Shown: positions 1 through 8,395, counted from the stretch's first letter. The stretch is 64,000 nucleotides of DNA from an uncultured Bacteroidia bacterium (GCA_902762435.1 CACWOH010000005.1:1-64000); one strand, 5' to 3'. Numbers and translations: made by a program. Notes: generated by a model not told the origin, from the sequence alone.

Positions 1-477
1 ATGAAGATCCTCAAGCGTCTCATTGCAGCGGTGGCGGCCATCGCCCTGCTTTCATCCTGTTCCGTGCTGAAGAACATCACTACGAGTCCCACGTCGGCGG
101 GCAGCAACACCGGATCGGCCATCCTGGCCTTGTACCGGGTGCTCAGCCAGACCGGCGCCATCGACCTTTCCAGCGTGATGAACGTCCTGAATATCGGCAA
201 GATCCTCACCGGTGCCGGCATGCTGCCGGATGCCAGCCCGTCCTTCCTGAACAGCTTCACTTCCGGGCTTATCAGCGGCTCCGACAATATGATCAACAGC
301 GGCAATGTTTCCGGCGTCATCGACGGCCTCAAGGCCTTGGCCGGGGTGGATTCCTCTGCCATCATGAAAGCCGTCGACGCGGCGAATTCCGGCATGACGC
401 CCCAGCTGACCGCCTCGGCCGTCGGCGTCCCCCAGACCCTCTCCGGCCTGAATGACATCTTCGCCCTGCTGAAATAG
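1..477 (+). CDS. Small lipoprotein of unknown function
   Basis: A 158-residue protein whose first 20 residues are a lipoprotein signal: KILKR, a hydrophobic core, then LLSSC with the lipidated cysteine at position 20. The mature part is rich in Ser, Gly, Ala and Leu, with alternating hydrophobic stretches and no motif I recognise. It should be exported and anchored to the outer or inner membrane. The reading frame opens on the first base of the window, so a start further upstream cannot be excluded. However, the signal peptide begins right after this ATG, which supports the start. The stop is followed by a small GC hairpin and T-rich stretch. The function is unknown. Confidence 0.75.
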   Translation: MKILKRLIAAVAAIALLSSCSVLKNITTSPTSAGSNTGSAILALYRVLSQTGAIDLSSVMNVLNIGKILTGAGMLPDASPSFLNSFTSGLISGSDNMINSGNVSGVIDGLKALAGVDSSAIMKAVDAANSGMTPQLTASAVGVPQTLSGLNDIFALLK

Positions 478-482
478 TTTTC

Positions 483-505
483 GGGGATAATCCCCCGGTC
501 GTTTT
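483..505 (+). terminator. Candidate terminator of the lipoprotein gene
   Basis: Just after the stop, GGGGA (483-487) and TCCCC (491-495) form a perfect 5-bp stem with a TAA loop. GTTTT follows at 501-505. The stem is short and the T run is not adjacent, so this is only a weak candidate. Confidence 0.35.
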
Positions 506-540
506 GGGGAAGGTCTCGGTTTCTCTGCCGGACCTTCCCC
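506..540. repeat. REP-like hairpin 1 (left outer)
   Basis: Arms GGGGAAGGTC (506-515) and GACCTTCCCC (531-540) are perfect complements around a 15-nt middle in which CGG and CCG can pair further. The whole 35 nt is the exact reverse complement of 2032-2066. It forms the left outer end of the bracket around the RAYT unit. Confidence 0.85.
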
Positions 541-580
541 ATTGTTTTTGCCACAGACGTCTCCCTGCGCCATATTTCCC

Positions 581-599
581 GGGGAAGGAGACCTTCCCC
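581..599. repeat. REP-like hairpin 2 (left inner)
   Basis: GGGGAAGG (581-588) and CCTTCCCC (592-599) form a stem with a 3-nt loop. The flank CATATTTC is shared, inverted, with the right inner hairpin at 1957-1991. This looks like the same element with 16 nt lost from the middle. Confidence 0.75.
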
Positions 600-607
600 A
601 AAGGAGA

Positions 608-1522
608 TCAGCTCTTTCTGCCCAAGGCCCGGGCCGCGAAGTCGCGGGGGAGCCCGAAAACGCGGGCCGTCTGCGGGACGGTGGTACGGCAGGTCTTGGA
701 AAGATAGCTGATCAGTCTGTACTTCCTTTCCCTGGAAATCGCAGACAGATCCGCTTGAAACCATCGTTGGCAGGTTTCATTGGCCAGGTTGAAGAATTCT
801 CCGTCCGTTACCATCTTTCTGGGGCCGTTGATTAGTTTTTCCTCCATTTCCGCTGCATTCTGCCCGCCGATGGTTTTCAGGAAGAATGCCGGATCACCCT
901 CAAAGGCCTGTTCCAAATAGCGATGCTCGCAGATACTCTCAGGAATCAGTTCTTCCCGGCTGTCGATCAGCCAGCCCACCTCGTTCAGCGCATCCCCGGT
1001 ATGCATGATTCTTTCCCTTTCCCGTTTGGTCAGGGAGGAGACTTTCCGGCCGGCTTCGGGAGGTCCGCTCCGGAACATGCCCCGGTATCCTGTCCAACGG
1101 TATCCGCTTACATTGCAACCGTTGTCCAGGGCGTTGCGTGGGATATAGGCGAGGGCGTTCCGGACATACCAGTCGCTGTCCAGCAGGATCGCTTTTACAT
1201 CGGAGCCGCGCAAGACGGCATTTTCTCCGTATCTGCGGCGGAACCACATCGCGTACATCCTCTTGATTTCCTGCCCAAAGGCATAAGCATCTTCCTGTCC
1301 GGCAGCCAGCACAGCGACGTGACAGTGATTGGAGACCACGGCATAGATGATTATGATAACATTTTTCCTGCGGGCGGCGACGCACAGGACCTTGACCATA
1401 GCGTCATAATCCCGGTCATCCCGGCATAGTACGATGCATTCCATCCCTTCCAGACTGATATGGAACGGGTAAACCTGCCGGATACTCCCATCCGGCAGTT
1501 CGTGATTTACGATGCGCCGCAT
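608..1522 (-). CDS. REP-associated tyrosine transposase (RAYT, Y1/HUH type)
   Basis: A 304-residue protein related to the IS200/IS605 Y1 transposases. The metal-binding HUH motif is H66-C-H68 (in SNHCHV). A helix with YAMWFRRRYG follows, which matches the YxxYFNRRY-like catalytic tyrosine region of RAYTs, and then the typical ALAYIPRNAL segment. The C-terminal ~90 residues resemble the DNA-binding tail seen in long RAYTs, ending in a helix-turn-helix-like stretch (SKTCRTTVPQTARVFGLP). RAYTs cut and join single-stranded REP hairpins. Here two pairs of hairpins in opposite orientation flank this gene and its neighbour, which is the arrangement expected of a RAYT unit. It begins 2 nt after the stop of the 117-residue upstream gene, so the two are probably cotranscribed. 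The catalytic residues appear intact. Confidence 0.85.
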   Translation of the reverse strand: MRRIVNHELPDGSIRQVYPFHISLEGMECIVLCRDDRDYDAMVKVLCVAARRKNVIIIIYAVVSNHCHVAVLAAGQEDAYAFGQEIKRMYAMWFRRRYGENAVLRGSDVKAILLDSDWYVRNALAYIPRNALDNGCNVSGYRWTGYRGMFRSGPPEAGRKVSSLTKRERERIMHTGDALNEVGWLIDSREELIPESICEHRYLEQAFEGDPAFFLKTIGGQNAAEMEEKLINGPRKMVTDGEFFNLANETCQRWFQADLSAISRERKYRLISYLSKTCRTTVPQTARVFGLPRDFAARALGRKS

Positions 1523-1524
1523 TT

Positions 1525-1878
1525 TCAGCTTTTTGTCTTGCCGGGGGTAATACCGGGTTCGAAGAAGATGGCTTTTCCGCCGTTGCGTTCAAAGGACTTA
1601 CGGGCGTCGCGGATCAATTTGGCAAAAGTCCTGGAGTCCTGGTCCATCAGGCTGATCATTTCTTCCCGGTTCACGCTCACCGCAAGATCGGCAATGGCCA
1701 GAGCCCGGATAATTGCGAGGATATCCCTTTCGTTTCCGCCCCAGAGAGAAGTCATCATCGCGAAAGCGACAGAGGCAACGAGTCCCGGAATGGATTCCGT
1801 TTTTTCAGAGGGTTTGAGATCCGTATGAAAACGGATGTCGGTTTCACCATACTGGTGGATTTCAAGAATCTTTTTCAT
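1525..1878 (-). CDS. Hypothetical protein paired with the RAYT
   Basis: A 117-residue soluble protein with no signal peptide or recognised domain. It starts MKKILEIHQYGE, has a central hydrophobic/helical stretch (LVASVAFAMMTSLWGGNERDILAIIRALAIADLAV) and a basic C-terminus. It lies inside the REP-like bracket, directly upstream of the transposase with a 2-nt gap, so it is probably part of the same unit. A role as an accessory or regulatory subunit is inference from position only. It could equally be a host gene caught between the hairpins. Confidence 0.65.
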   Translation of the reverse strand: MKKILEIHQYGETDIRFHTDLKPSEKTESIPGLVASVAFAMMTSLWGGNERDILAIIRALAIADLAVSVNREEMISLMDQDSRTFAKLIRDARKSFERNGGKAIFFEPGITPGKTKS

Positions 1879-1956
1879 AGTTCGTTTTAATTTCCGGCAA
1901 GGTAAGAAACCATCCCCAGATTAGCAAGAAAAAGACAGGCCCCAGGGCACTTTAAT

Positions 1957-1991
1957 GGGGAAGGTCTTTTATTCGGGGCGGGACCTTCCCC
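1957..1991. repeat. REP-like hairpin 3 (right inner)
   Basis: GGGGAAGGTC (1957-1966) pairs with GACCTTCCCC (1982-1991) around a 15-nt middle. The downstream flank GCGAAATATG is, inverted, the flank of hairpin 2. Confidence 0.8.
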
Positions 1992-2031
1992 GCGAAATAT
2001 GCCTCCGAGGTCAGTATAAGGCATAAATGGT

Positions 2032-2066
2032 GGGGAAGGTCCGGCAGAGAAACCGAGACCTTCCCC
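2032..2066. repeat. REP-like hairpin 4 (right outer)
   Basis: GGGGAAGGTC (2032-2041) and GACCTTCCCC (2057-2066). All 35 nt equal the reverse complement of hairpin 1. The spacer between hairpins 3 and 4 is 40 nt, the same as between 1 and 2, and by eye about 24 of 40 positions match when inverted. Confidence 0.85.
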
Positions 2067-2090
2067 AAAAGGGGGCCTTGGGGGAGAGTG

Positions 2091-2118
2091 GGACCGCAGG
2101 CGGAGCGGAAGGGAGGAT
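2091..2118. repeat. Partial copy of a GC-rich mini-repeat
   Basis: GGACCGCAGGCGGAGCG here matches GGACCGCAAGCGAAGCG at 48594-48610 except for two A/G changes. The second copy sits inside a coding region. It may be a dispersed palindromic element; two copies are too few to be sure. Confidence 0.35.
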
Positions 2119-2149
2119 GCCCCGGGAAGGACTGACGATTCCGGCAGGG

Positions 2150-3079
2150 TCAGAGGGTGAGGTGGGGGTTGTTGCGGAGGAGGGGATCGAGCAGGCCGAC
2201 GGGGATGATGGAGCGGATGGCGTCCACGACGGCGTTCAGCATGGCTTCGTGGATGAAATCCTTGCGGACGGCGAGGACGATCGTGCGGCCCTGGCCGGAA
2301 CCTTCGATGGGGCGGAGATTCTTCTGGAGGCTGTAGAGGATCAGGCCTACGTGGGTTTCCGGAATCACGGTCATGCCGCCGAGTTCGTTGACGATCTGGA
2401 TCAGCGTACCCACGCGCCCGCCTTCAAAAAACCTCTCGTAGGACAGTTCTTCGTCGGGATTCCGCCGGGACCCGTCGTAGAGCTGCAGACCGTTCTTCAT
2501 GATCCAGACCGGCCGTTCCAGCAGGCGTTCCAGGCGGATGCTCTCCTGCGCATAGGCCGGCTCACTCTCGGAAACGTAGGCCAGGAAGCGTTCGTGGTAG
2601 AGCGGAATCTCCAGCAGTTCCGGATCGCCGACGGGGGCGGCGAGGATGCCCATGTCCAACTCGGCCTTGCGGAGCTTGTCCGTGAGCGTGCTGGTCAGCA
2701 TCTCCTCGGTGCGCAGCGACAGGGCGGGATGATTCCGCACGATGTGCCTGAACAGACCGGGAATCAGGACCGGCGCCACGGTGGAAATGAGCCCCAGGTG
2801 CAGCGGCCCGGACAGGAGCTGCTTCTCGTGGGTGGCCATCTCAGTAACCTGTGTGGCGTTGAAGAGCACGACCCGGGCCTGGGCGATGATCTTCCGCCCG
2901 GACTGCGTGGGCGCGACGGGATGCTGGTCGCGGTCGAAGATGCGAACGTCCAGCTCCTCTTCCAGCTTCTTGACCAGCAGGCTCAGGGTGGACTGGGTGA
3001 GTCCGCAAGCCTCGGCCGCCTTGCCGAAGCTCCGGAAGTCGTCGATGGCGACGATATACCTAAGTTGTTGCAGCGTCAT
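2150..3079 (-). CDS. LysR-family regulator, OxyR-like but without the redox cysteines
   Basis: A 309-residue LysR protein. The N-terminal winged helix-turn-helix (residues 1-60, MTLQQLRYIVAIDDF then GLTQSTLSLLVKKLEEEL) and the effector domain (about 90-300) align well with OxyR, including SGPLHLGLISTVAPVLIPG. OxyR senses peroxide through two cysteines in a GHCLRDQ-like loop. The matching stretch here reads NGLQLYDGSRRN. The only cysteine in the protein is C25 in the DNA-binding domain. It therefore probably responds to something else or acts constitutively. I use the ATG at 3079, because the longer frame starts with TTG and adds only two residues. It diverges from trkH, and a perfect ATTGAT/ATCAAT dyad lies between its promoter and its start, suggesting autoregulation. 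Confidence 0.85.
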   Translation of the reverse strand: MTLQQLRYIVAIDDFRSFGKAAEACGLTQSTLSLLVKKLEEELDVRIFDRDQHPVAPTQSGRKIIAQARVVLFNATQVTEMATHEKQLLSGPLHLGLISTVAPVLIPGLFRHIVRNHPALSLRTEEMLTSTLTDKLRKAELDMGILAAPVGDPELLEIPLYHERFLAYVSESEPAYAQESIRLERLLERPVWIMKNGLQLYDGSRRNPDEELSYERFFEGGRVGTLIQIVNELGGMTVIPETHVGLILYSLQKNLRPIEGSGQGRTIVLAVRKDFIHEAMLNAVVDAIRSIIPVGLLDPLLRNNPHLTL

Positions 3080-3084
3080 TTCCA

Positions 3085-3099
3085 ATTGATTTTATCAAT
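3085..3099. promoter_or_regulatory. Candidate operator of the LysR regulator
   Basis: ATTGAT (3085-3090) and ATCAAT (3094-3099) form a perfect inverted repeat with a 3-nt centre in the regulator's 5' untranslated region. Another ATTGAT occurs at 3120-3125, close to the trkH promoter. LysR proteins typically bind such AT-rich dyads in divergent regions. Confidence 0.45.
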
Positions 3100-3100
3100 G

Positions 3101-3108
3101 CAAATATA
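3101..3108 (-). promoter_or_regulatory. Promoter -7 box for the LysR gene
   Basis: Reads TATATTTG on the minus strand, a perfect match to the Bacteroidota -7 consensus TAnnTTTG, about 20 nt before the start codon. I see no clear -33 TTTG. Confidence 0.6.
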
Positions 3109-3143
3109 AAAAATATTGTATTGATAAATGATAATCCCGGAAA

Positions 3144-3151
3144 TATCTTTG
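3144..3151 (+). promoter_or_regulatory. Promoter -7 box for trkH
   Basis: TATCTTTG matches the Bacteroidota consensus TAnnTTTG. ATTG at 3120-3123 stands 20 nt upstream as a near-match to the -33 TTTG. The trkH ATG at 3172 follows 20 nt later. Confidence 0.65.
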
Positions 3152-3171
3152 TCCTGTTTTTCGCCAGAGTC

Positions 3172-4623
3172 ATGAACACGAAAGTCATCGTCTATTACAT
3201 CGGCGTGTCGATGCTGATGGTTGCGGCCCTGATGGTAGTATCCGGAATCATCGCCTGCTTCACCCCCGATGATGTGAGCCGTATTCCCTTGCTTTTTTCC
3301 GCATTCGTCACCGCCGTCGCCGGGGCGTTCCCCCTGCTGTTCGTCAAGCGGGGAACGGAGCGGCTCCGCTTCCGGGAAGGGAACAGCGTCGTGGTTTTCT
3401 CCTGGCTGTGCGCCTGTCTGTTCGGCATGCTGCCCTATCTGCTTTACGGGCAGGAGTTCGATGTGCTGGACGCCCTGTTCGAGAGTGTGTCCGGTTTTAC
3501 CACCACGGGCGCGTCCATCCTGGACGACGTGGAGGCGCTTCCGCGCGGCCTGCAGTTCTGGCGGATTTCCACGGCCTGGGTGGGCGGCGTCGGCATCGTG
3601 ACGCTGTTCTCGATGCTGGTGACCCGGGTGGGGGACCGTTCCGCGCTTTCGGGGGCCGAGATCTCGGATGTCGCCCGCTCCCGCTTCACCGGCGAGCGTA
3701 ACGCACTCTTCGCCAACCGCTTGCTCGTCGTTTATCTGTGCCTAACACTGGTGACTCTTTTCGCCCTGAAACTGACTGGGATGGGCTGGTTCGACTCGGC
3801 GACCCACGCGATGTCGGCGTGCAGCACCTGCGGATTCAGTACGCGGAACACCAGCATCGCCGCATTCAACAATCCGGCGGCGGAGATCGTCCTGACCTTC
3901 GCGATGCTGGCGGCGGCCCTGAATTTCGGTCTGATCTTCCTGAGTTTCCTGCGGGGCGGGCCGAAACTCTGGCGTTCGGAAACGGTGCGGGTCTTCCTGG
4001 GCCTGGTGGCCCTGTTCATCGTGATGATCGCCGTCAACCTGCTGTGGTCCGGGGGATATGACTCCGTCCTGAAAGCCCTGCGGGATTCGGCCTTCCAGGT
4101 GGCTTCCCTGGCCACGACGACCGGTTTCGCCACACGGGACACCGTGATGTGGCCGGCGTTCAGCATGGCGCTGCTATGGCTCTGTTCCTGGGTCTGCGGC
4201 TGTTCCGGTTCCACCTCGGGCGGCATCAAGATCGACCGCCTGCTGCTGGCCGTGAAGGGCATCCGCGCCCGTGTGCGCAGTGCCGTCAATCCCGGCCTGG
4301 TGCGCACTGTCCGCGTGGACGGTGTCGCGCGCACGCCGGAACAGGTGGGCGATGCGGGTACCTTCATTTTCTGCTACCTGCTGATCGCCGCGCTGTTCAC
4401 CGTCATCAACGTGGCCGGCGGTCTGGATTTCGTCACCGGCCTGACGGCATCCGTGGCGTGCCTGGGCAACGTGGGGCCGGGCTTCGGCGAAGTGGGATCG
4501 ATGGCGAACTACGCCCACATCCCGGCGGCACTGAAAGGCGCGGGAATCGTGGAGATGCTGCTCGGACGACTGGAAATCTTCCCGGTGCTCTACCTCTTCG
4601 GGGAACGATACGTGAAAAACTGA
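3172..4623 (+). CDS. trkH: TrkH-type potassium uptake channel subunit
   Basis: A 483-residue inner-membrane protein with about ten hydrophobic segments and the four pore signatures of the Trk/Ktr family. These include GFTTTGAS, CGFSTRN, TTGFATRD and GNVGPGFG, whose glycines form the K+ selectivity filters. It moves K+ (or Na+) inward, normally gated by a cytoplasmic TrkA subunit; no trkA gene lies next to it. I start it at the ATG at 3172, just after the promoter box. The frame is open upstream to a TTG at 3121, but that would put the promoter inside the gene. It ends 3 nt before the convergent thioesterase gene. Confidence 0.9.
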   Translation: MNTKVIVYYIGVSMLMVAALMVVSGIIACFTPDDVSRIPLLFSAFVTAVAGAFPLLFVKRGTERLRFREGNSVVVFSWLCACLFGMLPYLLYGQEFDVLDALFESVSGFTTTGASILDDVEALPRGLQFWRISTAWVGGVGIVTLFSMLVTRVGDRSALSGAEISDVARSRFTGERNALFANRLLVVYLCLTLVTLFALKLTGMGWFDSATHAMSACSTCGFSTRNTSIAAFNNPAAEIVLTFAMLAAALNFGLIFLSFLRGGPKLWRSETVRVFLGLVALFIVMIAVNLLWSGGYDSVLKALRDSAFQVASLATTTGFATRDTVMWPAFSMALLWLCSWVCGCSGSTSGGIKIDRLLLAVKGIRARVRSAVNPGLVRTVRVDGVARTPEQVGDAGTFIFCYLLIAALFTVINVAGGLDFVTGLTASVACLGNVGPGFGEVGSMANYAHIPAALKGAGIVEMLLGRLEIFPVLYLFGERYVKN

Positions 4624-4626
4624 CCG

Positions 4627-5034
4627 CTATTCCATCGTGGCCAGCATCGCCGCGTACAGGGCGGGGAAGCGTTCGGCGATGACGGCCGGGCGGCCGCCGT
4701 CGAAGAAGCAGTGGACCGTCTCGCCGGTGGCGACAACCTTCCCTTCCACACGCATCGTATAGGCGATGATGAGTTTGACCTCGCTGAGCTGCCTGACCTT
4801 GACCTCCACCTCGATGATGTCCTTGAAGGTGGTGGTTTTCTTGTAGTTGCAACTTGCGCCCACGACCGGGGAGACGATCCCCTCGGCTTCCATCCGGTCG
4901 AAGCCGTAGCCCAGCTGGTCCATCCAGTCGATGCGGGCTTCTTCCATGATGCGGATATAGTTGGAATGATGGGTCACGCCCATCTTGTCGGTTTCATAGT
5001 ACCTGACTTCGTGCAGGTAAGGTTTCACGGTCAT
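4627..5034 (-). CDS. Acyl-CoA thioesterase, 4-hydroxybenzoyl-CoA thioesterase (YbgC-like) family
   Basis: A 135-residue hotdog-fold protein. It contains the family signature YYETDKMGVTHHSNYIRIMEEAR, in which the Asp of ETDKMG is the catalytic residue, and has the usual length for the family. It hydrolyses acyl-CoA or related thioesters; the substrate cannot be read from the sequence. Its ATG overlaps the stop of the upstream symporter gene by 4 nt (ATGA), so it is the last gene of a nadE-symporter-thioesterase operon. Confidence 0.9.
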   Translation of the reverse strand: MTVKPYLHEVRYYETDKMGVTHHSNYIRIMEEARIDWMDQLGYGFDRMEAEGIVSPVVGASCNYKKTTTFKDIIEVEVKVRQLSEVKLIIAYTMRVEGKVVATGETVHCFFDGGRPAVIAERFPALYAAMLATME

Positions 5035-6443
5035 TTTTCTGTCTTTTTGGGAAGGGAAGACTCATACTCCCGCAGGGCCCGGATGGCCCGCGGGCAGAGG
5101 ATCAGCAGCACCACGACGTTGATCCAGGCGGTGATGCCCACGCCCACGTCGCCCAGCTGCCAGATGACGTCCGCCTCGCGCAGGGCGCCGAAGACGACCA
5201 TCCCGAGCAGCGAGAAACGGAACACCCAGATGCAGATCCGTTCGACGTTCTTCTTCTCCGGCCGTCCCTCGAAGATCTGCATGATGCTGGACTCGCCGTA
5301 GAAGTAATAGGCCATCACGGTGGTGAACACGAAGAAGACCAGGGCGATGCTCACGAAAGTGCCGCCGAAGCCCGTCAGCACGGAATCCACCGCGGCCTGG
5401 GTGAAGCCGACGTAGTTGTCGCCGAGCTGCGGCGCGCCGGCCACCAGCATCTCGCCCGTCTTCGCGTCCAGGATGTTGTAGGTGCCCGAGCAGAGGATCA
5501 TCAGCGCCGTTGCGGTGCAGATGAGCAGCGTGTCCACGTACACCGAGAAAGCCTGCGCCAGGCCCTGCTTGGCAGGGTGCGAGACCGCGGCGGAAGCGGA
5601 CACGATGGCGCCGCCGCCCTCGCCGGCCTCGTTGGAGAAGATACCCCGCTTGACGCCCATCATGATGGTGGAGCCGAGGATGCCGCCCGCCACGGGTTCG
5701 ATGCCGAAGGCGCCCGTAACGATGGAACGCAGCACGGCGGGCACGGCGTCGAGGTGCTGGGCGATCACGACCAGCGTGATGACGATGTAGCCCAGGGCCA
5801 TGAACGGCGTGACGATGGAGGCCACGCGGGCGATGCTCTTGATGCCGCCGATGATCACGAGCCCCAGCACGAACGCGAGGCCGAGTCCGGAGACCAGCGG
5901 AGACAATTGGAAGGAATTGCCCAGGGCGGCCGCCATGCCGTTGGACTGGACCGTAGGCAGGAAGGTACCGTAGCCCACGAGGACCAGCACGGAGAACACG
6001 ATGGCCAGCCAGCGCAGCCCCAGGCCTTTCTCGATATAGCTGGCGGGGCCGCCGCGGTAGCCCGTGGCGTGGCGGAACTTGTATTGCTGGGCGAGGGTGG
6101 ACTCCACGAAGGCCGTGGAGGCCCCGAAGAAGGCGATGATCCACATCCAGAAGATGGCGCCCGGGCCGCCCAGGGCGATGGCGGTGGCCACGCCCACGAT
6201 GTTGCCCGTGCCCACGCGGCCCGACAGGGCCACGCAGAAGGCCTCGAACGACGAGATGCCGTGCTGCCTGCCGTCCGGCGTCTTCTCGGCGCGGGCGAAC
6301 AGCGAACGGATCATCAGTCCGAAGCGGCGCACCTGCACGAAGCGCGTCCGAATGGAGAAATACAGGCCGGCACCCACCAGGAGCACCACCAGGGCGGGGC
6401 TCCAGATGATGTCGTTCAGGACGGAGACGATTTTCTCGAACAT
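5031..6443 (-). CDS. Sodium:alanine/glycine symporter (AGCS family)
   Basis: A 470-residue inner-membrane transporter with about ten or eleven membrane segments. Family landmarks are GVATAIALGGPGAIFWMW, GGPASYIEKGLG, NEAGEGGGAIVSASA and the GTYNILDAKTG region. It takes up alanine or glycine with Na+. It lies 4 nt downstream of nadE and overlaps the thioesterase start, so it is cotranscribed with both. Nothing in the sequence explains a functional link to NAD synthesis. The length and all core motifs are normal. Confidence 0.92.
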   Translation of the reverse strand: MFEKIVSVLNDIIWSPALVVLLVGAGLYFSIRTRFVQVRRFGLMIRSLFARAEKTPDGRQHGISSFEAFCVALSGRVGTGNIVGVATAIALGGPGAIFWMWIIAFFGASTAFVESTLAQQYKFRHATGYRGGPASYIEKGLGLRWLAIVFSVLVLVGYGTFLPTVQSNGMAAALGNSFQLSPLVSGLGLAFVLGLVIIGGIKSIARVASIVTPFMALGYIVITLVVIAQHLDAVPAVLRSIVTGAFGIEPVAGGILGSTIMMGVKRGIFSNEAGEGGGAIVSASAAVSHPAKQGLAQAFSVYVDTLLICTATALMILCSGTYNILDAKTGEMLVAGAPQLGDNYVGFTQAAVDSVLTGFGGTFVSIALVFFVFTTVMAYYFYGESSIMQIFEGRPEKKNVERICIWVFRFSLLGMVVFGALREADVIWQLGDVGVGITAWINVVVLLILCPRAIRALREYESSLPKKTEK

Positions 6444-6447
6444 GGGA

Positions 6448-8382
6448 TCAGTCGCTGAGTTTCCACCAGGATTCCAGGTCGGAAGGCATCCGCCAGTCGC
6501 CGCGCGGCGAGAGGGACACGGAGCCGACCTTGGGCCCGTCGGGCAGGCAGGAACGCTTGAACTGCTGCTGGAAGAAACGCTTCAGGAAGGTCTCCAGCCA
6601 TTTGCGGAGGGTCGCCTCGTCATACTCCCCGGCAAAGGCCTTGCGGGCCAGGAACAGGAGTTTGTCGGGCCCTGCGCTGGAACGGAAGAAGTGGTAGAGG
6701 AAGAAGTCGTGGAGCTCGTAGGGGCCCACGCTGTCCTCGGTCTTCTGGGCGATCTTGCCGTCCTTGTCCGCCGGCAGCAGTTCGGGACTGATCGGGGTGT
6801 CCACGATGTCCAGCAGGGTGCCGTGGATGTCGCCGCTGTCGCCGAACTTGTTGTCGGCCGCCCAGCGGACGAGGGTGCGCACCAGGGTCTTGGGCACGCT
6901 GGCGTTCACGCCGTACATCGACATATGGTCGCCGTTGTAGGTGCACCAGCCGAGCGCGAGCTCCGACAGGTCTCCGGTACCCACCACGATGCCGCCTTCC
7001 TTGCCGGCAATGTCCATCAGGAGCTGGGTACGCTCGCGCGCCTGGCTGTTTTCGTAGGTAAGGTCGTGATTGCTCTCGTCCTGGCCGATGTCGGCGAAAT
7101 GCTGCCGCACGGCGGGAACGATGGACACTTCGCGGGAAGTGATGCCGAGGCCCTTCATCAGGTCCACGGAGTTGTCATGGGTGCGGTGTGTGGTGCCGAA
7201 GCCAGGCATCGTCACGCCGATGATGTTCCCGCGCGGGATCCCGAGGCCGTCGAAGGCCAGCACCGTGACTAGCAGCGCGAGCGTGGAGTCGAGGCCGCCG
7301 GACACGCCGATGACGGCTTTCCTGCAATGGATATGCTCCAGGCGCGTGGTCAGACCCGCCACCTGCGCGGCGAGGATTTCGCGGCAGCGCATGTCGAGTT
7401 CGGCCGGGTTGCCCTGCGGAACGAAGGGATGCGGTTCCAAGCGGCGGAGCAGGCAGGCCTCGAAATCCGTCGGGGCGGCCTCGCCCGAATCCTGGACGCA
7501 GAAGGGCGACACCGGTCCTTCGAAGCCGAAACTGTGCTCCTTGGCGCGCAGCGTCTCCAGCCGCTCGACGTCGATGTCGGCAATGATGCTGCGGCTGCCG
7601 CGGGTGTATCGCTCGGCCTCCGCAAGGACGGAACCGTTCTCGCTGATCAGTGAGGAACCGGCCCAGACAAGGTCCGTGGTGGATTCGCCTTCGGCGCAGG
7701 AGCAATAGACGTATGCGGCGTAAAGCCGAGCCGAGGTGGCGCTTACCAGGCTCTTTCGGTATTCGTGCTTGAAGAGGTATTCGTTGCTGGCAGAGAGGTT
7801 CAGGATGATCTGGGCTCCGGCGATGGCCGCCTGCGAGCAGGGGGGCACGGGCACCCAGAGGTCCTGGCAGATCTCGACGGCGACCAGGGCGTCGCCGACG
7901 CGGAAGAGCTGGCGGGTGCCCAGTTGGACGTCGTCCTGTCCGGCATAGCGGATGCGGGCGCCGCCGAAGGGGAGGGTGCGCGCCGGGGCGAACCAGCGCG
8001 GCTCGTAGAACTCGTTGTTGCCGGCCAGGTAGCTCTTGGGCACGATGCCGAGGATACGGCCCCCGCGTGCCGCCACGGCGCAGTTGTAGAGCCGCCCGGC
8101 ATGGCGTACCGGGGCGCCGAACACGACCATCGCATCGAACTGCGCGGTCTTTGTGACGATCTCGGTGACGGCCTTCTCCGCGTCTTCCAGCAGGCGGTTC
8201 TGCCCGAAGAGGTCGGCACAGGTATAGCCCGTCACGGAGAGTTCGGGAAACACGAGCACGGAGGGGCGCCGTTCTGCCAGTTCCTTGCACATCTGCAGGA
8301 TTTCCCGGGCGTTCGCCGCCGGGTCGGCCACGTGGACGCGCGGCATCGCCGCCGCCACACGGATGAGTCCAAAGCGCTTCAT
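6448..8382 (-). CDS. nadE: Glutamine-hydrolysing NAD+ synthase
   Basis: A 644-residue two-domain enzyme. The N-terminal nitrilase-like glutaminase (about 1-290) has the Glu of FPELSVTGY (E47), the Lys of VPKSYL and the Cys of VEICQDLW as its triad. The C-terminal NAD synthase (about 335-620) has the PP-loop SGGLDST near residue 360. It converts nicotinate adenine dinucleotide to NAD+ using ATP and ammonia channelled from glutamine. It is the first gene of a three-gene minus-strand operon. Its promoter box TATCTTTG (8388-8395) ends only 5 nt before the ATG, so the transcript must be almost leaderless. It faces away from the glutamine block that starts with glutamine synthetase. Confidence 0.95.
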   Translation of the reverse strand: MKRFGLIRVAAAMPRVHVADPAANAREILQMCKELAERRPSVLVFPELSVTGYTCADLFGQNRLLEDAEKAVTEIVTKTAQFDAMVVFGAPVRHAGRLYNCAVAARGGRILGIVPKSYLAGNNEFYEPRWFAPARTLPFGGARIRYAGQDDVQLGTRQLFRVGDALVAVEICQDLWVPVPPCSQAAIAGAQIILNLSASNEYLFKHEYRKSLVSATSARLYAAYVYCSCAEGESTTDLVWAGSSLISENGSVLAEAERYTRGSRSIIADIDVERLETLRAKEHSFGFEGPVSPFCVQDSGEAAPTDFEACLLRRLEPHPFVPQGNPAELDMRCREILAAQVAGLTTRLEHIHCRKAVIGVSGGLDSTLALLVTVLAFDGLGIPRGNIIGVTMPGFGTTHRTHDNSVDLMKGLGITSREVSIVPAVRQHFADIGQDESNHDLTYENSQARERTQLLMDIAGKEGGIVVGTGDLSELALGWCTYNGDHMSMYGVNASVPKTLVRTLVRWAADNKFGDSGDIHGTLLDIVDTPISPELLPADKDGKIAQKTEDSVGPYELHDFFLYHFFRSSAGPDKLLFLARKAFAGEYDEATLRKWLETFLKRFFQQQFKRSCLPDGPKVGSVSLSPRGDWRMPSDLESWWKLSD

Positions 8383-8387
8383 AGACG

Positions 8388-8395
8388 CAAAGATA
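8388..8395 (-). promoter_or_regulatory. Promoter -7 box for nadE operon
   Basis: TATCTTTG on the minus strand, with a TTTC near-match to the -33 box after a 19-nt spacer (8415-8418). Five nt (CGTCT) separate it from the nadE ATG. Confidence 0.7.

Noticed and set aside
2027-3109. 360-codon plus-strand frame opposite the LysR gene
   Set aside because: Antisense shadow that also runs through a REP-like hairpin and the regulator's promoter.
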